The notes below the pieces were generated by a model. The model saw only the letters and a program-made list of their open reading frames with translations. It was not told where the DNA came from and did not search any database. Positions 60,382 to 64,000 of a DNA stretch of 64,000 nucleotides are shown here, piece by piece; the stretch's first letter is position 1; the number at the start of each line of letters is the position of its first letter. This DNA comes from Natranaerobius trueperi (lineage in GTDB: Bacteria; Bacillota; Natranaerobiia; Natranaerobiales; Natranaerobiaceae): the NCBI RefSeq assembly GCF_002216005.1, contig NZ_NIQC01000005.1, positions 1 to 64,000 on the forward strand, given 5' to 3'. The position numbers and the translations under genes were made by a program.

Positions 60382-62157
60382 CTAGTCTCGAACAATTTCT
60401 TGATTACTATCTATAATCTCTTGACTCCATGATTTACTTGGCTTTTCAATCTCTTCACCAGCTATCTTGTTTTTAAGCATAGCTATAGCTCTTTTAGCAT
60501 CTTCTTTAATTACACAATTTTCTTGTAAGATTTCTGTCTCAACTCCATCCTTTGATTTATTTAAGTCAACCATAGCATCCATATATTTGTTACCCACGAT
60601 TAAAGCCCCTTGTTCAGCTGCAAATGTCATACCTACAACCGATGTTTTGGTTTTACCAACCTCTTCTATATGGCTTGCAAAGTCTATATGATTATTTCCA
60701 AACCCTTCTGTGATAACTATTGCTCCATCTAGATCTAATGACTCTGCTAGTCTTCCGAGTCGTTTAGATACATAAAACTTTTGATCATTTTCTTGTGGTG
60801 ACCCTATAAAACATACACCACATAGATCTAATTCCGACTCTTTAGCTAACAGGTCTACTAAAGGTTCATTGAAATAATGTAAAGTGGTTTCTTTTGAAGC
60901 AGGTCCTATACAAGTCATAGCTCTAATGGCTCCATCTCTTACTTCATTTGGGGTTATAAGAGTAGGAATATTACCAAGGTCTACATTATTGAATCCTCCA
61001 ATAACACCACACGGTTCTTTAGGTAGAATAAGATTATCGTGCATTGCTCCCTGTCCCATGATCTCTTTTACTAAAAGAATCTTCGGTCTACCTTTTCTGC
61101 GAGTATCTTTATAAATTGTTTTAGTATTGGCTTTAGATTCTTCTAATTTTTTAAGTTCTTCTCTAATGCTTTGAATTATTACATCACAAGCATCATGAGC
61201 CGCAAAAGGTCCAGGTCGCTCCATAGAGCTTCCGTCTTTAATGGTTACATCTACTTTAATTATGTAATCATCTTTATTTGGCGCACCAGGCCTATCAAAC
61301 TTTACATTTTTTTCTAATGTGCCTTCTGAACTACCAAATTCGCCAATTTGACTACCATTTTTCTCGGTTCCAGTCAAGATAACCGACACACCGTCTAAAT
61401 GATAAGTTATTCCTTCACCTAAGTCTCCTTCTTTTTTAGTAGCTACAGGTAGCACATCCATAATAGTGTTAACCTCAACATCAAAGTTACCTGGTTCTAT
61501 AATATCTAACTCTACATCAACTACTAAATCATTTTTCTTGATAGCTTTATCTTTCAAACCTTTTTCTAATAAAAGTTTATCATTTTCGATTTTTGTTTCA
61601 TCTGATAAGTTAACCTTATTAATTTTAAAACTTTTAATAGCTAATTCTCTTTTAATTTCTTCTTCTGTTTTTTTATCAGTTGATTCATCTTTACTAATTA
61701 TTTCATTTGTCTCATTTTGTATGTTTTTATCTGTAGTAACAGTAGGTGCACTTTTACCACATGAAATTGGAATTTGTAGGTCTATCCCTTTACCTTCGTC
61801 AATCTTTATTTTCACAATTCCATCATTCGCACCTTGTGAGTGTTTAACTGTGTTTGTTTCGGGAATTTTTTCCTGTGTGTCTTCTTTACTTTCTTTTTTA
61901 CTGACCACATCTACATCTACCATTTCTGAATTAAGTGGAGTTAGTGCATCTGCCGAAACCTTTAACTCATTATCTAATACATCTCCTATAGTTAAAACAT
62001 CATCTCCTAATTCTAATAGCCCAGAGTCTTCTAAGTCACCAAAAATATTCGGATCTTCTAGATCCTCAGGAGCAATTTTCTTACCTTCTTCTGTTTTACA
62101 GCAAACAACCGCTGGTTCATCTTTTAACTGTTCAGCTTGTTCTCTAGAAATTGCCAT
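60382..62157 (-). CDS. prdA: D-proline reductase proprotein PrdA (second copy)
   Basis: A 591-residue PrdA. The proposed pyruvoyl-forming cleavage pair is Thr415-Cys416 in RAMTCIGPASKETT, and the CGVC motif follows about 30 residues later. The C-terminal third is nearly the same as in the first copy, while the N-terminal linker (about 80-170) is longer, lysine-rich and poorly conserved (KKESKEDTQEKIPE, STDKKTEEEIKREL). An extra cysteine is present in SCGKSAPT. It is 19 bp downstream of prdC. The divergence in the linker against strong conservation of the catalytic part suggests that both copies are functional. Confidence 0.93.
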   Translation of the reverse strand: MAISREQAEQLKDEPAVVCCKTEEGKKIAPEDLEDPNIFGDLEDSGLLELGDDVLTIGDVLDNELKVSADALTPLNSEMVDVDVVSKKESKEDTQEKIPETNTVKHSQGANDGIVKIKIDEGKGIDLQIPISCGKSAPTVTTDKNIQNETNEIISKDESTDKKTEEEIKRELAIKSFKINKVNLSDETKIENDKLLLEKGLKDKAIKKNDLVVDVELDIIEPGNFDVEVNTIMDVLPVATKKEGDLGEGITYHLDGVSVILTGTEKNGSQIGEFGSSEGTLEKNVKFDRPGAPNKDDYIIKVDVTIKDGSSMERPGPFAAHDACDVIIQSIREELKKLEESKANTKTIYKDTRRKGRPKILLVKEIMGQGAMHDNLILPKEPCGVIGGFNNVDLGNIPTLITPNEVRDGAIRAMTCIGPASKETTLHYFNEPLVDLLAKESELDLCGVCFIGSPQENDQKFYVSKRLGRLAESLDLDGAIVITEGFGNNHIDFASHIEEVGKTKTSVVGMTFAAEQGALIVGNKYMDAMVDLNKSKDGVETEILQENCVIKEDAKRAIAMLKNKIAGEEIEKPSKSWSQEIIDSNQEIVRD

Positions 62158-62176
62158 ATTGAACCCCCCATTTACG

Positions 62177-63505
62177 TTATTCTTTTAATTTTCTAACAAG
62201 TCTGTCACCCATAGTTCTATTTACATGATCAGTTGAGTGAAAAACACCTAATTTCAGTTTAGGTGCAACACCCATAACTGTATTTGTACAATCTGCACAA
62301 GTACCTGTTATTACTGCATCTGCTTTATTCTTCTTTAGATTTAGTATTTTTTCAGCCTGCCCTGGGCATTCACCTGGATTAGTACACTTTAAATTGCCAT
62401 TTTTCATCTCAACCGCCTGTTTACACTTTTCAGTACCAACAACTTCTGCACCCATTTTTTCGGCTAACTCAGTTAGTCTCTCTCCTTGGCCTCCACAGCC
62501 ACATTCTAAAAGACCAACTTTCATTTTTTCTCTATTTGGAAGGGGTAATGTAACTATTACACCTCCTGTTGTTTTATTCACTGGAGTTTCTAAAGTGACA
62601 TTTTGACCAGTAAAAGGACCACCCATTATTATTTCACCAACAGAATTCGAAAGACCACCACTTTCCTCGATTAACTCTTCTATTGTAGTTCCTAATGGTA
62701 CATCGAACAAAGGTTTTTGAGTACGTCCTTCACCAATTCTTCCTACTAAAGTTATATCTTTCGCAACTACTGGAGTTCTATCAACTATTGCTCTCTTAAC
62801 ATTTAAAAGTGTTTCGATATTAAGAACTACAGTATTTGCCTCTAAAGGTAACTCATCTGGTTCTAATAATTTACCTAACACTTCTCTTATGATCGCTCGT
62901 TCTTCCCCCATGGGGTATATGTCTTTAACTGTTTTTACTTCAATCTTTTCTTCATCTTTTAATTTATTAGTTAATACATCAACAACTTTTTTTTCCTTTT
63001 CTTTCACAACTATATAAGCTTTATTTGCATTAACTAATGACATAGCTGTTTTAATCCCGGTAATAATATCTTCTGGGTTTTTCTTCATTCTTTCTTTGTT
63101 ATGAAGTAGATATGGTTCACATTCCACTCCGTTTGCAATCACAATACCTTCCCCACCTAAATCTAAGTCAAGCTTTTTGTATGTCGGAAAACCAGCTCCC
63201 CCAGAACCTACCACTCCTGCAGCTTTTATCAACGAAAGAGAGTCATCCTCGTCAAGCTTTAATATGTCTTTTTCACTTTCTGGAGACATTTCTTGTATCG
63301 GTAAGCCATCTTTATCTAATGGTTTTATAAATATAGCTTCATTTGTAACATCTTTAACTTTTCCTTCTATTGATGAATGGTAGATTGACCCTAAAGCATC
63401 TTCTTCGCTCTTTGCTATTACCTGCCCTGTTTCTACCGTTTCTCCAATTTCAACTAAAGGTTCTGCAGGTTCTCCTATGTGATTCATTAAGGTTATTTTT
63501 TTCAA
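62177..63505 (-). CDS. prdC: RnfC-like electron-transfer protein PrdC (second copy, cysteine form)
   Basis: A 442-residue PrdC paralog, slightly longer than the first copy due to an insertion near residue 70 (FIKPLDKDGLPIQEMSPESE). Blocks are GVVGSGGAGFPTYKKL, NGVECEPYLLHNKERM and LLECGCGGQGERL, ending GTCADCTNTVMGVAPKLKLG. No in-frame UGA is found, so it is a cysteine variant like the first copy. TTG start after GGGGGTGA. It heads the second operon; no sigma-54 promoter is found upstream, unlike the first operon. Confidence 0.9.
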   Translation of the reverse strand: MKKITLMNHIGEPAEPLVEIGETVETGQVIAKSEEDALGSIYHSSIEGKVKDVTNEAIFIKPLDKDGLPIQEMSPESEKDILKLDEDDSLSLIKAAGVVGSGGAGFPTYKKLDLDLGGEGIVIANGVECEPYLLHNKERMKKNPEDIITGIKTAMSLVNANKAYIVVKEKEKKVVDVLTNKLKDEEKIEVKTVKDIYPMGEERAIIREVLGKLLEPDELPLEANTVVLNIETLLNVKRAIVDRTPVVAKDITLVGRIGEGRTQKPLFDVPLGTTIEELIEESGGLSNSVGEIIMGGPFTGQNVTLETPVNKTTGGVIVTLPLPNREKMKVGLLECGCGGQGERLTELAEKMGAEVVGTEKCKQAVEMKNGNLKCTNPGECPGQAEKILNLKKNKADAVITGTCADCTNTVMGVAPKLKLGVFHSTDHVNRTMGDRLVRKLKE

Positions 63506-63858
63506 TAATTCACCCCCTTGTTTTTAATTATAGTTTGATAGTATTTAAAGATCTTTATACTTTTGGTAATAAGTTTCAAAATAAGGGTAATTAAGGTTTT
63601 TGATGTATCAAAAGTATAATTCTGTTTAACTCTTTGATAATAAAAAATAGTTTATATTTGATTAGTAAAATAGCATCATCCTAGTTTATTTATGTGTTAT
63701 TTCATTTTTTATATACAAAAAAAAGACTCAAAGAGTCTTCTCAAGTTCTTGTTATTTATCCCATAATAACTATCGGTTCAAGTTATATGTAGATCTCATT
63801 TAACATCAGTTCTTTAAAGTATTATTTGTTTCAAAACAAAAAAGCCCTTTAAAGGGCT
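63506..63858. other. Leader/promoter region of second prd operon
   Basis: This 353-bp stretch has no gene. It contains a TTTTGAT/ATCAAAA hairpin (63598-63613), a wider inverted repeat TATACTTTTG/CAAAAGTATA (63556-63565 and 63609-63618) that would compete with it, a terminator (63723-63739) and the nadC terminator. There is no TGGCAC-N5-TTGC element and no GTCTA-N6-TAGAC box. Confidence 0.5.
63723..63739 (-). terminator. Minus-strand terminator
   Basis: AAGACTC (63723-63729) and GAGTCTT (63733-63739) with a 3-base loop, followed on the minus strand by a run of eight or more T. It lies about 120 bp past the nadC stop and is a second stop for nadC transcription. Confidence 0.65.
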
Positions 63859-63860
63859 TT
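63841..63860 (-). terminator. Terminator of nadC
   Basis: The palindrome AAAGCCCTTTAAAGGGCTTT touches the nadC stop codon and is followed by TTTTG on the minus strand. Confidence 0.7.
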
Positions 63861-64000
63861 AAAAATTTAAACTTAAATCTAAACTTGTAGCTGAATGTGT
63901 GATACTTCCGATCGAAATAAAATCTACACCAGTAGAAGCTACATCTATAATATTATCTTTTGTTATATTACCCGATGCCTCTAGTAGAACTTTATTTGAA
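63859..64000 (-). CDS. nadC: Nicotinate-nucleotide pyrophosphorylase, C-terminal part
   Basis: The last 46 residues enter from the right edge and read [20 protein letters not shown], then [21 protein letters not shown] before a TAA at 63859. This is the typical C-terminus of NadC (EASGxI...GVDxISxGxLTHS..xxDxSL). The enzyme turns quinolinate and PRPP into nicotinate mononucleotide in NAD synthesis. The rest is outside the window, so start and completeness are unknown. Confidence 0.88.
   Translation of the reverse strand, partial: SNKVLLEASGNITKDNIIDVASTGVDFISIGSITHSATSLDLSLNF

Noticed and set aside
61466-62188. Long open frame (240 codons) on the plus strand opposite prdA
   Set aside because: It is antisense to a well conserved prdA; its Ser/Leu-rich product reflects the complement of acidic and lysine codons, and no ribosome-binding site supports it.
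1-64000. CRISPR array, tRNA or rRNA genes
   Set aside because: No regularly spaced direct repeats and no cloverleaf or rRNA-like sequence were noticed on reading either strand; a dedicated scan was not possible.

Overview
The window is AT-rich, low-GC Firmicute-type DNA. It carries strict-anaerobe amino-acid fermentation genes, UGA-encoded selenocysteine, endospore-type genes (a YheC/YheD ATP-grasp protein, LysM and acidic Cys-containing proteins) and many Na+/K+/H+-type transporters. This suits a spore-forming, amino-acid-fermenting anaerobe, possibly of the alkaliphilic/halophilic Natranaerobiales or a related clostridial group. The taxonomic guess is inference.

Layout: 1-0.12 kb is the 3' tail of an IS256-type transposase. 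0.37-8.3 kb is mixed housekeeping: ArsR, UPF0178, YwbE, GIY-YIG, an M20 amidohydrolase, CstA with a small partner, a class V aminotransferase and a flavodiiron protein. 8.4-18.2 kb holds an SSS symporter and a complete D-proline reductase locus (TSUP permease, prdF, selenoprotein prdB, a small prd protein, prdA, prdC) with its sigma-54 activator prdR. A consensus -24/-12 promoter and three matching upstream sites lie between prdR and prdC.

18.5-38.2 kb is a long minus-strand array for asparagine/aspartate fermentation. It encodes aspartase, a soluble two-subunit fumarate reductase, HdrBCA, FlxDCBA-type NAD(P)H/Fe-S proteins, a permease, an unknown 413-residue protein, asparaginase, Dcu-type C4-dicarboxylate carriers, an M20 peptidase and an SLC13-type permease. 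Read together: Asn to Asp to fumarate to succinate, with fumarate as electron sink of a flavin-based Hdr/Flx machine that could link NAD(P)H, ferredoxin and fumarate. No membrane anchor is encoded. This is the most interesting system here.

38.6-57.2 kb is a mosaic: a lipoprotein, CDF transporter and TetR with a perfect palindromic operator, an acidic protein and YheC/D protein, a DMSP-lyase-like cupin with an MFS carrier, exonuclease III, a LonB-type protease, a frameshifted BrnQ, a Kef/Trk-type pair, a tandem pair of CoA-dehydratase-activase-related proteins, and a frameshifted LysM protein. 57.4-63.5 kb is a second complete D-proline reductase operon in the same gene order, with its own UGA-containing prdB and TSUP permease, but lacking the sigma-54 promoter and PrdR-type sites. 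The right edge carries the 3' end of nadC.

Recurring oddities: three genes have a good Shine-Dalgarno followed by AUU or AUA instead of AUG/GUG/UUG. Two genes are each broken by one extra T in a T7 run. Several operons contain strong hairpins between genes without a following U tract.
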